Source: Pedobacter indicus (GTDB lineage Bacteria; Bacteroidota; Bacteroidia; Sphingobacteriales; Sphingobacteriaceae). Taken from it: a DNA stretch of 64,000 nt. Made by a program: the position numbers and the translations under genes. Under the pieces are notes generated by a model. It ran no database searches. It worked only from the letters and a program-made list of their open reading frames with translations, and was not told where the DNA came from. Numbering within the stretch: position 1 is the stretch's first letter; the number at the start of each line of letters is the position of its first letter. Shown one piece after another: positions 35,211 through 42,941 of the stretch. The stretch covers positions 496,001 through 560,000 of the forward strand of contig NZ_QRGB01000001.1 of assembly GCF_003449035.1 (NCBI RefSeq). Direction: 5' to 3'.

Positions 35211-37649
35211 ATGAAAAATATCTATCTCCTATTTTTCTTCTTAGCCTTAGCCATCACTACCCAAGCTCAACAAAGCCAAACCTTGGAAAGCAGCTTAAAT
35301 CGTCTGGCTGATTATCATGCTCAATTTCCGCGTGAAAAAGTATACTTACATATCGACAAACCCTATTACAGTATAGGGGATCAGATTTGGTTCAAAGCCT
35401 ATGTTACCGTGGGTGCCTATAACTATCTGTCTTCCTTAAGTAAAATATTGTACGTTGAATTGATAAACGATGAGGACGATATTGTATTATCTCGTAGGTT
35501 ACCCGTCGTAGCAGGTATCACATTTGGTGATTTTCTGCTGACTGATACAGTAGCTACCGGTAATTACCGCATCCGCGCCTATACCAATTGGATGAGAAAT
35601 TTTAATGATCGTTATTTTTTTGACCGAGATATTAAAATAGGCAACGCACTCAACAACTCTCCGGAGGCTGAACAAGCCTCCTTTAGACAAAAGAAAACAC
35701 GAAATAAACGAAGGCCAAATCAAGCCGATTCGCAAAATGAAATTCTGATATTTTCTGATACACATAACTTAATTGCGGGAACCTTAAACAAGCTCGTGTA
35801 CCAAATTAAGGATACAAGTCATGCCTTACCAATTAAAGGTTCTCTCATCGACAGTGAGGCCAAAGTGGTTTTAACATTTGAACCTCCATCCAACGCCATC
35901 GGGAATTTCTCGTTTTTCCCGGAATCCGGACGATCATATAGGTTGCTAATCGAATTTAATGACGGCACTTCAAAAGAAACGGTATTGCCAGAAGTAAACT
36001 CACAAGGATATACACTTGAAACAAATGCTTGGGGACCGCGGCAACTATTTGTTCGGATATCTCAGTCCGATAGCACGAAAACTGATCCACTGATCCTGGT
36101 AGTTCAGAAAGAAGGCAAAGTTTTCTATGCAGTTAAGATTAAACCCGCTGGAGCCCAGACAAGCTTATCGATTCCGAAAAAAGACCTGCCAATGGGGCCG
36201 ATAGAGCTGAGTCTTTTCACAGAGTCCATGGAGAGTATCGCTAGGAAGAATGTTTTTGTTCACAATAATACAAGGGAGCTACCACTCAGCATCACCTCTA
36301 ACAAAGAGTCCTATGGAACTAGAGAGCGTGTGCATGTAAACCTAAAAAGTAACGTCAATGACTCCATAAGGGTTGGAAGTTTTTCTGTTTCTGTAATCGA
36401 TGTCGATCAAATTCCACGTGATTCGAGTAACTTAAGTTCAATCGTCTCGTATCTTACACTTAATTCTGAAGCTTCCTCTTCAGTCCAATCGCCGGTTCAT
36501 TACTTTTCTGGTGAAGATATTAAGAAGAAAGCAGAACTAGATGATCTTGTTCAAACTTTCGAAATGGAGAACATTTGGGAGATGCTTGATCAACAAGTCA
36601 GATTCAAACCCGAACAAGACCTTCATATTTCTGGTCAGGTCACCAAACGGAATGGACAACCCGTACCACGTGCACACGTAATGGTGATGTCACCAGGCAC
36701 CCTCTTGGTTGACACCATAGCGGACGACAACGGACGGTTCAATTTCGATCAACTGCTTTTCTATGACAATACCAGCTTTGTTGTGCAGGCTAGAGATGAG
36801 AAAGGAAAAAGAAATGTCGAAATCCTCTTGGATGAAGTTCCGAGACAATCGGTCTCTTCTCGTAAAGACGCATCATCGGTTGATCTTCGTGTGGATACCT
36901 CGCTTAATCATTATATCGAAAATAGTAAAGAACGCTTCGATAACTTGTTGAAAAATGGCAAAATGGCAAATGGCATCCTACTTGAAGATGTAAATATCGA
37001 AGTAGAGAAAAAGAATCCGGCAGAAAACTCGAGTAACTTAAACGGTCCCGGCAATGCAGATCAGGTGCTCAGTGAAGAAGACCTTTCCACTTGTTCAAGT
37101 TTAATGGTATGCTTACAAGGGCGACTTACGGGTGTTATTTTTAAACAGGGAATTCCGTATTCAACTCGTTCCCCTAACCAGCCTATGCAAGTTATCTTAG
37201 ACGGAATGTATATGGAGGGTGACATACTCTCGACAATTCCTCCAATGGATGTGGCCGCCATCGAAGTTTTACGAACCCCCGGAAATCTCGGGATCTATGG
37301 GTCAATGGGAGGCGGCGGAATTATTATCGTAACAACCAAAATTGGAGGCGGCAACTATTCGTCTAACTTATACACACCGGGAATAGTTACCTTTAGTCCG
37401 CAAGGTTTTTACGAAATTAGCGAATTCGCATCACCAGACTATAGCAAGGTAGAAGAAAACACAAACGAGCCAGATTTACGTTCTACTATTTATTGGAACC
37501 CTAACATCACAACTGATGAAAATGGAGAAGCTAGTTTTGGCTTTTATACGGCCGATCGAAAAGGAAGATACCTGATTATTGTTGAAGGAGTCGATCTTAA
37601 CGGAAGGCTTGGACATGCAGAAGCTTCTATTGAGGTAACGGAAAATTAA
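35211..37649 (+). CDS. secreted MG2-macroglobulin / TonB-plug domain protein
   Basis: An 812-residue exported protein of a type common in Bacteroidota and without settled function. A signal peptide covers about residues 1-19. An MG2-like domain begins with REKVYLHIDKPYYSIGDQIW near residue 37. A carboxypeptidase-regulatory-like beta-sandwich follows near 475-545 (ISGQVTKRNGQPVPRAHV), then a TonB-receptor plug-like domain near 620-720 (VILDGMYMEG, AIEVLRTPGNLGIYGSMGGGGIIIVTT). A macroglobulin-like C-terminus follows (NITTDENGEASFGFYTADRKGRYLI). There is no beta-barrel, so it is not itself a TonB-dependent transporter. The enoyl-CoA isomerase gene begins 11 nt downstream. Confidence 0.85.
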   Translation: MKNIYLLFFFLALAITTQAQQSQTLESSLNRLADYHAQFPREKVYLHIDKPYYSIGDQIWFKAYVTVGAYNYLSSLSKILYVELINDEDDIVLSRRLPVVAGITFGDFLLTDTVATGNYRIRAYTNWMRNFNDRYFFDRDIKIGNALNNSPEAEQASFRQKKTRNKRRPNQADSQNEILIFSDTHNLIAGTLNKLVYQIKDTSHALPIKGSLIDSEAKVVLTFEPPSNAIGNFSFFPESGRSYRLLIEFNDGTSKETVLPEVNSQGYTLETNAWGPRQLFVRISQSDSTKTDPLILVVQKEGKVFYAVKIKPAGAQTSLSIPKKDLPMGPIELSLFTESMESIARKNVFVHNNTRELPLSITSNKESYGTRERVHVNLKSNVNDSIRVGSFSVSVIDVDQIPRDSSNLSSIVSYLTLNSEASSSVQSPVHYFSGEDIKKKAELDDLVQTFEMENIWEMLDQQVRFKPEQDLHISGQVTKRNGQPVPRAHVMVMSPGTLLVDTIADDNGRFNFDQLLFYDNTSFVVQARDEKGKRNVEILLDEVPRQSVSSRKDASSVDLRVDTSLNHYIENSKERFDNLLKNGKMANGILLEDVNIEVEKKNPAENSSNLNGPGNADQVLSEEDLSTCSSLMVCLQGRLTGVIFKQGIPYSTRSPNQPMQVILDGMYMEGDILSTIPPMDVAAIEVLRTPGNLGIYGSMGGGGIIIVTTKIGGGNYSSNLYTPGIVTFSPQGFYEISEFASPDYSKVEENTNEPDLRSTIYWNPNITTDENGEASFGFYTADRKGRYLIIVEGVDLNGRLGHAEASIEVTEN

Positions 37650-37660
37650 TTTTTTTAAAG

Positions 37661-38425
37661 ATGAAAACGATACAACTTGCGGTTAATGAGCGGATGGCAC
37701 TCATCGGACTTGACAGAGGAAGGTCCAATGCCATTAACTTTGAAATGCTCCAGGAGCTCAAATCCCTTCTGGAGAATATTGAACAGGACGACACAATCAC
37801 TGGTATTATCATCCACGGAAAGGAGCGCTTTTTTAGCTCGGGTCTCGACCTGATTGAATTATATGATTATGATGAAAAGCAAATCCGAGAATTTTGGAAT
37901 TTATTCCTTCAGGTCGCTGCGACCCTCGTTTCTTTTAAAAAACCGAGTGTTGCTGCCATCAGTGGCCACAGTCCGGCTGGCGGATGTGTCATTGCTCTAT
38001 GCTGTGACTATCGAATAATGAATGAAGGCGATTTTATTATCGGTTTAAATGAGGTACCTGTAGGACTGATTGTCCCGACGAGTATCTTTTCCTTATATAA
38101 ATTTTGGCTGGGTGAAAGGAAGGCATACCAATATCTTATGGAGGGTAAACTTCTCAATCCAGAAGAAGCCTTGCAACAAGGTCTGGTCGACCAGGTTGTT
38201 AAACCAGAAAAACTACGTTCAGAAGCGGAGAAGAGGCTGTTAACCTATATTCAATTCGATGCCAATGCATGGCAACAAACCAAGTTAAATATTCGCAGGC
38301 AACTGATAGCAGAATTCAATCAAGTCGACAACGCAATGCTAGACGGTTTAGTAAAGCAATGGTGGGACCCGTCGACACGGTCAATTTTAAAAACAATCAT
38401 TACGAACCTAACAAACAAGAAATAA
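37661..38425 (+). CDS. crotonase-family delta3,delta2-enoyl-CoA isomerase-like protein
   Basis: A 254-residue crotonase-fold enzyme. The oxyanion-hole segments are FFSSGLDLIEL (57-67) and GHSPAGGCVIALCCDYRIM (102-120). The following IGLNEVPVG places a Glu at 131 where mitochondrial delta3,delta2-enoyl-CoA isomerase (ECI1) has its catalytic base, and the PAGGC...CDYRIM...GLNE pattern is characteristic of that enzyme. It would shift double bonds for beta-oxidation of unsaturated fatty acids. The next gene, coupled by a TAATG overlap, is 2,4-dienoyl-CoA reductase-like, which supports this role. Confidence 0.82.
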   Translation: MKTIQLAVNERMALIGLDRGRSNAINFEMLQELKSLLENIEQDDTITGIIIHGKERFFSSGLDLIELYDYDEKQIREFWNLFLQVAATLVSFKKPSVAAISGHSPAGGCVIALCCDYRIMNEGDFIIGLNEVPVGLIVPTSIFSLYKFWLGERKAYQYLMEGKLLNPEEALQQGLVDQVVKPEKLRSEAEKRLLTYIQFDANAWQQTKLNIRRQLIAEFNQVDNAMLDGLVKQWWDPSTRSILKTIITNLTNKK

Positions 38426-39312
38426 TGGCAGATCAAAAGGCTATTTCGGGAGCACTGAAAGAAAATAGCATGAAAGGTAAAACCTTTCTTATCACAGGCG
38501 GCGGAACGGGTTTAGGACGTTCTATGGGGACATATTTTTTAGAATTGGGCGCCAATTTGATAATCACCAGCCGTAAAATTGACGTGCTAACGCGTACGGC
38601 TAATGAAATGCAGGATAAAACAGGCGGCAAGGTCTTGCCCGTTGCTTGCGATGTTCGTGATTACGACCAGGTCGAAAATCTGTTGAAAAGAAGTATTGAA
38701 GAGTTTGGAAAAGTAGATGGCCTAATCAATAATGCAGCGGGTAATTTTATTTCCCCAACGGAACGACTTTCTGCAAACGCTTTTTCTACCATTATTGATA
38801 TCGTCTTGAAAGGAACCATCAATTGCACCCTGGCTTTTGGAAAACACTGGATCGCTAACAAACAAAAAGCTACTGTCTTAAATATTGTCACGACTTACGC
38901 TTCTACGGGTTCTGCATATGTCGTTCCCTCCGCGGCAGCCAAAGGTGGAGTTCTTTCACTTACCAAATCACTCGCAGCAGAATGGGGAAAATACGGCATA
39001 CGACACAACGCAATCGCGCCTGGACTATTCCCGACAAAAGGTGCTTGGGATAGATTACTGCCTGGAAACTTGGCTGAAAAGTTCGAACCACAGAACAGGG
39101 TGCCGCTGAAAAGAACGGGCGACCATCAGGAGCTTGCGAACGTAGCCGCTTTCTTAATGTCAGACTATGCGGAATTCATCAACGGCGAAACGATTACTAT
39201 TGACGGTGGAGAGTGGATACAGGGAGCAGGGCAATTTAATGATTTCCGACATATTCCAACAGAAATGTGGGATTCTCTGGAAGCAATGATTCGAAAAACA
39301 AAAGCCGATTGA
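38425..39312 (+). CDS. SDR oxidoreductase, 2,4-dienoyl-CoA reductase (DECR) type
   Basis: A 295-residue NADP-dependent short-chain dehydrogenase resembling the eukaryotic DECR1 enzyme. The cofactor motif is GGGTGLG (25-31). NNAAGNF (102-108) with the following ISPTERLS is typical of DECR. The usual YxxxK is instead SxxxK (S169-K173), with a Tyr at 158 in TTYASTGS, as in DECR enzymes whose catalytic Tyr lies in that segment. It reduces 2,4-dienoyl-CoA in unsaturated fatty acid breakdown. The start is the ATG at 38425, sharing a base with the isomerase stop; an upstream in-frame ATG at 38269 lies inside the isomerase gene. Confidence 0.85.
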   Translation: MADQKAISGALKENSMKGKTFLITGGGTGLGRSMGTYFLELGANLIITSRKIDVLTRTANEMQDKTGGKVLPVACDVRDYDQVENLLKRSIEEFGKVDGLINNAAGNFISPTERLSANAFSTIIDIVLKGTINCTLAFGKHWIANKQKATVLNIVTTYASTGSAYVVPSAAAKGGVLSLTKSLAAEWGKYGIRHNAIAPGLFPTKGAWDRLLPGNLAEKFEPQNRVPLKRTGDHQELANVAAFLMSDYAEFINGETITIDGGEWIQGAGQFNDFRHIPTEMWDSLEAMIRKTKAD

Positions 39313-39331
39313 AATTGCCTATTAAATTTTC

Positions 39332-39339
39332 TAATTTTG
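39332..39339 (+). promoter_or_regulatory. -7 element of clpS
   Basis: TAATTTTG fully matches TAnnTTTG and lies 17 nt before the clpS ATG at 39357. Confidence 0.5.
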
Positions 39340-39356
39340 CAGAAACGCATTTTACC

Positions 39357-39641
39357 ATGTCGGAAACCCAGGTTCAGGAAGAAACTTTTACATTAGACGA
39401 GATATTATCATCCATAAAAAGAAACCATCGCCTAATTCTATGGAATGATGACACCAATACCTTTGACCACGTCATCAATTGCCTTGTAAAATACCTGGAC
39501 TACACCGAATCACAGGCAGAAAAAATCGCATGGACGGTACACACCAAGGGGAAATGTGCCGTTTTGGAAGGATCATGGACAGAGGTAGAGGTATATCGAA
39601 AAATCCTTAAACAAGAAGGCTTGACTGTCACAATCGAATAA
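39357..39641 (+). CDS. clpS: ATP-dependent Clp protease adaptor ClpS
   Basis: A 94-residue adaptor that binds N-end-rule substrates and delivers them to the ClpA/ClpC unfoldase. The ClpS core starts at HRLILWNDDTNTFDHVINCLVKYL, with the substrate-binding ND motif. The C-terminal part (SQAEKIAWTVHTKGKCAVLEGSW) matches the family, with the conserved HTKGKAV-like element. I start at ATG 39357, after its -7 element. A longer reading from 39267 overlaps the SDR gene and the promoter. Confidence 0.93.
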   Translation: MSETQVQEETFTLDEILSSIKRNHRLILWNDDTNTFDHVINCLVKYLDYTESQAEKIAWTVHTKGKCAVLEGSWTEVEVYRKILKQEGLTVTIE

Positions 39642-39709
39642 TTAAATACGCCTCTCCCTTTAAACACGTAATAATACAGTTACCAGTAACTCAGGCATAT
39701 CTTTTGGGT

Positions 39710-39717
39710 TATATTTG
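39710..39717 (+). promoter_or_regulatory. -7 element of the beta-barrel receptor gene
   Basis: TATATTTG fully matches TAnnTTTG and lies 52 nt before the ATG at 39770. Confidence 0.5.
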
Positions 39718-39769
39718 CCTTCGCAAACAACTAACTTAAATAATTTTCATTTTATCATTTAAACTCTAG

Positions 39770-42232
39770 ATGAAGCGCCCAGCCTTATTACTTCTATTCT
39801 TTTCCCTTGTCTCCATTTTTACTCTCCAACCAATATACGCACAAAAAAAATCGACTATTCAAGGTAAACTGATTGACCAATCAACTGAATTAGCCGTTGA
39901 TTTTGCCAGTGTTGCAATCTTTAATGAAGCAAATACGCAGGTAGCAGGTATGCTTTCCAATGAAAATGGTGGATTTTCTTTCGACGGACTAGCCGGAGGA
40001 GAATATATTATTAGAATTTCCTTTGTAGGATACGAAAAATATGAAGCACCGGTTTCCCTAAACGCCAGCGAAAACAAAAACCTGGGAACCATTTTACTTA
40101 AGCCCGCTTCAGCTGAAGAACTGGATGAAGTGGTCATTGAAGCAGAGCTCCCTGATATGCGCCTGGGTATCGATCGGAAAGTTTTTAACGTTTCACAGAG
40201 TCTTGTTAGTGAAGGAGGCTCTGCAACAGATCTACTAGCTAATGTTCCGTCATTGTCCGTCGACATGGATGGAGCCGTAAGTCTACGAGGGTCAAACAAT
40301 GTCCGCATTCTAATAGACGGAAAACCATCAGCCATGGCGGGAAGTGATATCACTCAGACCCTGCAATCGCTACCAGCAAACTCTATTCAAACAATCGAGG
40401 TAATCACAAACCCTTCCTCTAAATATGACGCAGAAGGCCAGTCAGGCATCATCAACATCGTTTTGAAAAAGAATGTACGTCAAGGACTTAATGGTATTAT
40501 TACCGCGTCCGGCGGATCGTATGACAATTATGATGGAGGTATAAGCTTAAACTATCGTGATGAAAGGTTCAATTATTACGGAAACTACAATTTTCGTAAA
40601 TCAAACCGCGTTGGCGATGGCTTCAACAAGAATACTAATTTACTGAACAATGGGATCACTGAAAATTCCAGTGAAAATTCCCGAAAAGGCAATGGTCACT
40701 CGGGAAAAATTGGAGTCGACTATAATATCAGTGAAAGAACTACAGTCGGTTTGTCAAGTAATTTTAGCATTCGTGACAACAATCGATCTGAGTACTTATT
40801 TTATCAATACTTCAATCAGCCGGACCTAACAGGTACCAGTGATAGGACAACAGAACAAAATGAAGATGACTTAGGCTATGATGTCAACTTAGATCTCAGA
40901 CATGACTTTAACCGACCTGGTGAGAACCTGATGGTCAATCTCTCTTATGGAAAAAGCACTGAAGATGGTATACAACATTTCAATCAAGTCTTTTCAGAAT
41001 CTAACCAACCCGATGATCAGCGCATTAACAACACATCTGAAGTAGGTATAAATACCAACATACAAATCGACTATGTTTTGCCCTTCGATGAAGAACATCG
41101 CTTGGAAGCAGGCTTCCGAACATCCATACGCAATGATGATGAAGAGCAGATTTCAGACAGATTCGATCTAGCTACTAACTCGTTTGTGCGTGATTACGAT
41201 CTGACAAACCGTTTTGATCTAGAGGATATTGTTCACTCAATCTACAGTAATTACCAAAACAAAATAACAGACAAACTCGGATTTCAAGTAGGCCTCCGTC
41301 TGGAACAGGCTTACCTGAATACAGTTTATGAGTCGCTTGATCCCTCTACACCTGAAGATGAACGGGAAACAGAAGGTAAGCTTGATTACTTAAGATTGTA
41401 CCCAAGTCTGTTTCTTACGCAAGAATTAAGTGAAGGGGAACAATTACAGGCAAGTTATACCCGGCGAGTACGTCGACCTCGCGGATGGCAGGTGAATCCA
41501 TTTATTAATATTTCTGATCCGATGAATATACGAATGGGTAATCCCAATCTTTTGCCGGAAGACATTCATTCATTCGAGTTAAGCTATGCAAAGTTCTGGC
41601 CCAGCATAACGTTTACTTCTTCAGTTTATCATCGCCGTGTCAATGACGGTGTAGAAAGTATCCGGGCCAGCGTAAACGAGGAAACCTCTGCTACCGTATC
41701 GCAATGGTACAACATCAGTCGAAATGATGCAACCGGTTTCGAGTTAATCTCAAAGATTACATTTAGTCCAAAAATCGATGCAACTGCTAACTTCAATGCC
41801 TTCTATAACAAATATTTTGGCAGCGAAGAGCATAATCTGGAACCAACTGACGGATTTAATTGGGATGCAAACATCAGCAGCAATGTCAAAATTACAAATG
41901 ACCTTACCGCACAAGTCCGGGCGCAATATAATGCTCCTAAAACAATGGCGCAAGGGACATCCATCGCTTCCTTCGTTATGGACGCCGGAGCCAAAATGGA
42001 TATATTAAACAAGCGAGGCAGCATCATGCTCAATGTGCGGGATCTTTTCAACCAACGACGCTGGGGCGGCACAACGTCTACCGCACAATTTTCACAGGAA
42101 TTTGAAAGGCGCTGGATGCGAAGAATGGTTACGCTGTCGCTAAGTTATCGTTTCGGAAGAAGTGATTTTAACACAAAACAACGCGATCGCAATCAAGAAG
42201 AAAGTTTTGGAAATGACGAGCCTCAGTTCTAA
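39770..42232 (+). CDS. TonB-dependent-receptor-like outer membrane beta-barrel protein
   Basis: An 820-residue outer membrane protein. After a signal peptide (about 1-24, ending YAQ) comes a carboxypeptidase-regulatory-like domain (IQGKLIDQSTELAVDFASV). A plug domain follows (about 130-230: LLANVPSLSVDMDGAVSLRG, VRILIDGKPSAMAG, NSIQTIEVITNPSSKYDAEGQSGIINIVLKK). A large 22-strand-type barrel takes up the rest, ending with a near-C-terminal SLSYRFG segment. It is of the outer-membrane-beta-barrel family rather than SusC, and no susD follows. The cargo is unknown. It appears monocistronic. Confidence 0.9.
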   Translation: MKRPALLLLFFSLVSIFTLQPIYAQKKSTIQGKLIDQSTELAVDFASVAIFNEANTQVAGMLSNENGGFSFDGLAGGEYIIRISFVGYEKYEAPVSLNASENKNLGTILLKPASAEELDEVVIEAELPDMRLGIDRKVFNVSQSLVSEGGSATDLLANVPSLSVDMDGAVSLRGSNNVRILIDGKPSAMAGSDITQTLQSLPANSIQTIEVITNPSSKYDAEGQSGIINIVLKKNVRQGLNGIITASGGSYDNYDGGISLNYRDERFNYYGNYNFRKSNRVGDGFNKNTNLLNNGITENSSENSRKGNGHSGKIGVDYNISERTTVGLSSNFSIRDNNRSEYLFYQYFNQPDLTGTSDRTTEQNEDDLGYDVNLDLRHDFNRPGENLMVNLSYGKSTEDGIQHFNQVFSESNQPDDQRINNTSEVGINTNIQIDYVLPFDEEHRLEAGFRTSIRNDDEEQISDRFDLATNSFVRDYDLTNRFDLEDIVHSIYSNYQNKITDKLGFQVGLRLEQAYLNTVYESLDPSTPEDERETEGKLDYLRLYPSLFLTQELSEGEQLQASYTRRVRRPRGWQVNPFINISDPMNIRMGNPNLLPEDIHSFELSYAKFWPSITFTSSVYHRRVNDGVESIRASVNEETSATVSQWYNISRNDATGFELISKITFSPKIDATANFNAFYNKYFGSEEHNLEPTDGFNWDANISSNVKITNDLTAQVRAQYNAPKTMAQGTSIASFVMDAGAKMDILNKRGSIMLNVRDLFNQRRWGGTTSTAQFSQEFERRWMRRMVTLSLSYRFGRSDFNTKQRDRNQEESFGNDEPQF

Positions 42233-42265
42233 AATTTCTTTTCTACGACTTTGGGTAAAAAAATG

Positions 42266-42273
42266 TAGCTTTG
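42266..42273 (+). promoter_or_regulatory. -7 element of the small four-helix membrane protein gene
   Basis: TAGCTTTG fully matches TAnnTTTG and lies 23 nt before the ATG at 42297. Confidence 0.45.
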
Positions 42274-42296
42274 GGGAAACAAGAAATTAAAACATC

Positions 42297-42746
42297 ATGA
42301 ACTTACATTTGGCATTAAAACATCTGCACTCAGGATGGCGTTATGTTGCTTTGTTATTAATTATACTCGCAATTATTAGTGCATTCTCTGGTTGGTTTGG
42401 AAAAAACAACTATACTGAAGGCAACCGAAAACTTAACCTGTTTACGTTAATAGCTTTCCATTTACAAGCATTAATTGGCATCATTCTCTATTTTGTAAGT
42501 CCAAAAGTCAGATTGGACGATATGGCCATGGCGATGAAAGACAGTATTAGCAGATATTGGACCGTCGAGCACCTGTTTATGATGCTTATTGCCGTTATAC
42601 TCATTACCATTGGACACTCCAAATCGAAAAAGATTGCTGCTTCATTTCAAAAGCATAAAACCATTGCGATCTTCTATACACTCGCACTAATCATTGTAAT
42701 TGTTGGGGTTAGTATGAGCGGAATACCAATATGGGCAATGTCTTAG
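42297..42746 (+). CDS. four-helix integral membrane protein, cytochrome b-like
   Basis: A 149-residue protein with four predicted membrane helices (about 17-35, 48-68, 90-108, 121-143). Histidines sit at membrane edges: H7 and H11 in LALKHLHSGW, H55 in LIAFHLQALIG, H92 in VEHLFMM and H106 in TIGHSKSK. Proteins of this type are often labelled cytochrome b or copper-resistance-like, because the histidines could hold haem or metal, but no experimentally defined function is visible here. It stands between the receptor gene and the trp leader. Confidence 0.75.
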   Translation: MNLHLALKHLHSGWRYVALLLIILAIISAFSGWFGKNNYTEGNRKLNLFTLIAFHLQALIGIILYFVSPKVRLDDMAMAMKDSISRYWTVEHLFMMLIAVILITIGHSKSKKIAASFQKHKTIAIFYTLALIIVIVGVSMSGIPIWAMS

Positions 42747-42784
42747 AAAAATAATAAGAAATTAGGTTTTGTAATAAATCTTCT

Positions 42785-42792
42785 TAAATTTG
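42785..42792 (+). promoter_or_regulatory. -7 element of the trp leader and trpEGC
   Basis: TAAATTTG fully matches TAnnTTTG; TTAG (42762-42765), one mismatch from TTTG, lies 19 nt upstream. Transcription would start close to 42796-42800, at or just before the leader ATG, so the leader peptide mRNA may be nearly leaderless. Confidence 0.5.
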
Positions 42793-42798
42793 TCATCG

Positions 42799-42846
42799 AT
42801 GATGAACAATACATATACAACTAGCTGGTGGTGGTGCAATAAATAA
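42799..42846 (+). CDS. trpL: trp operon leader peptide with three consecutive Trp codons
   Basis: A 15-codon open frame reading MMNNTYTTSWWWCNK then TAA. The three adjacent TGG codons at 42826-42834 are far above chance in so short a frame, and the ORF sits just before trpE with a terminator between. This is the classic layout of a ribosome-mediated attenuator: scarcity of charged tRNA-Trp stalls the ribosome on the TGG run. There are two tandem ATG codons (42799 and 42802) and either may start. No purine-rich ribosome-binding site is visible. Confidence 0.85.
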   Translation: MMNNTYTTSWWWCNK

Positions 42847-42848
42847 GC

Positions 42849-42921
42849 ACGCCGGGCTACACGTATATTAAAAATATTAAACCTTATTTAAGACCCGACG
42901 TATAAAATGTCGGGTTTTTTT
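42849..42921 (+). terminator. trp attenuator: antiterminator strand and intrinsic terminator
   Basis: Terminator stem ACCCGACG / TGTCGGGT (42893-42900 and 42908-42915, one G-T pair) with a 7-nt loop, continuing into a run of seven T (42915-42921). Its 5' arm can pair instead with ACGCCGGG at 42849-42856 (seven Watson-Crick pairs, one mismatch), three bases after the leader stop. A ribosome stalled on the Trp codons would leave that strand free, while one at the stop codon would cover it. TAGC at 42822-42825 can pair with GCTA at 42856-42859 as a protecting stem (weaker). Confidence 0.82.
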
Positions 42922-42941
42922 ATGCTTCAAAACACAGGAAA

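Noticed and set aside
38269-38424. Upstream start for the dienoyl-CoA reductase gene
   Set aside because: It lies entirely inside the isomerase gene in another frame; ATG 38425 gives a TAATG overlap and a normal SDR N-terminus.
39267-39356. Upstream start for clpS
   Set aside because: It overlaps the SDR gene and the TAATTTTG promoter element; ATG 39357 fits the family length.
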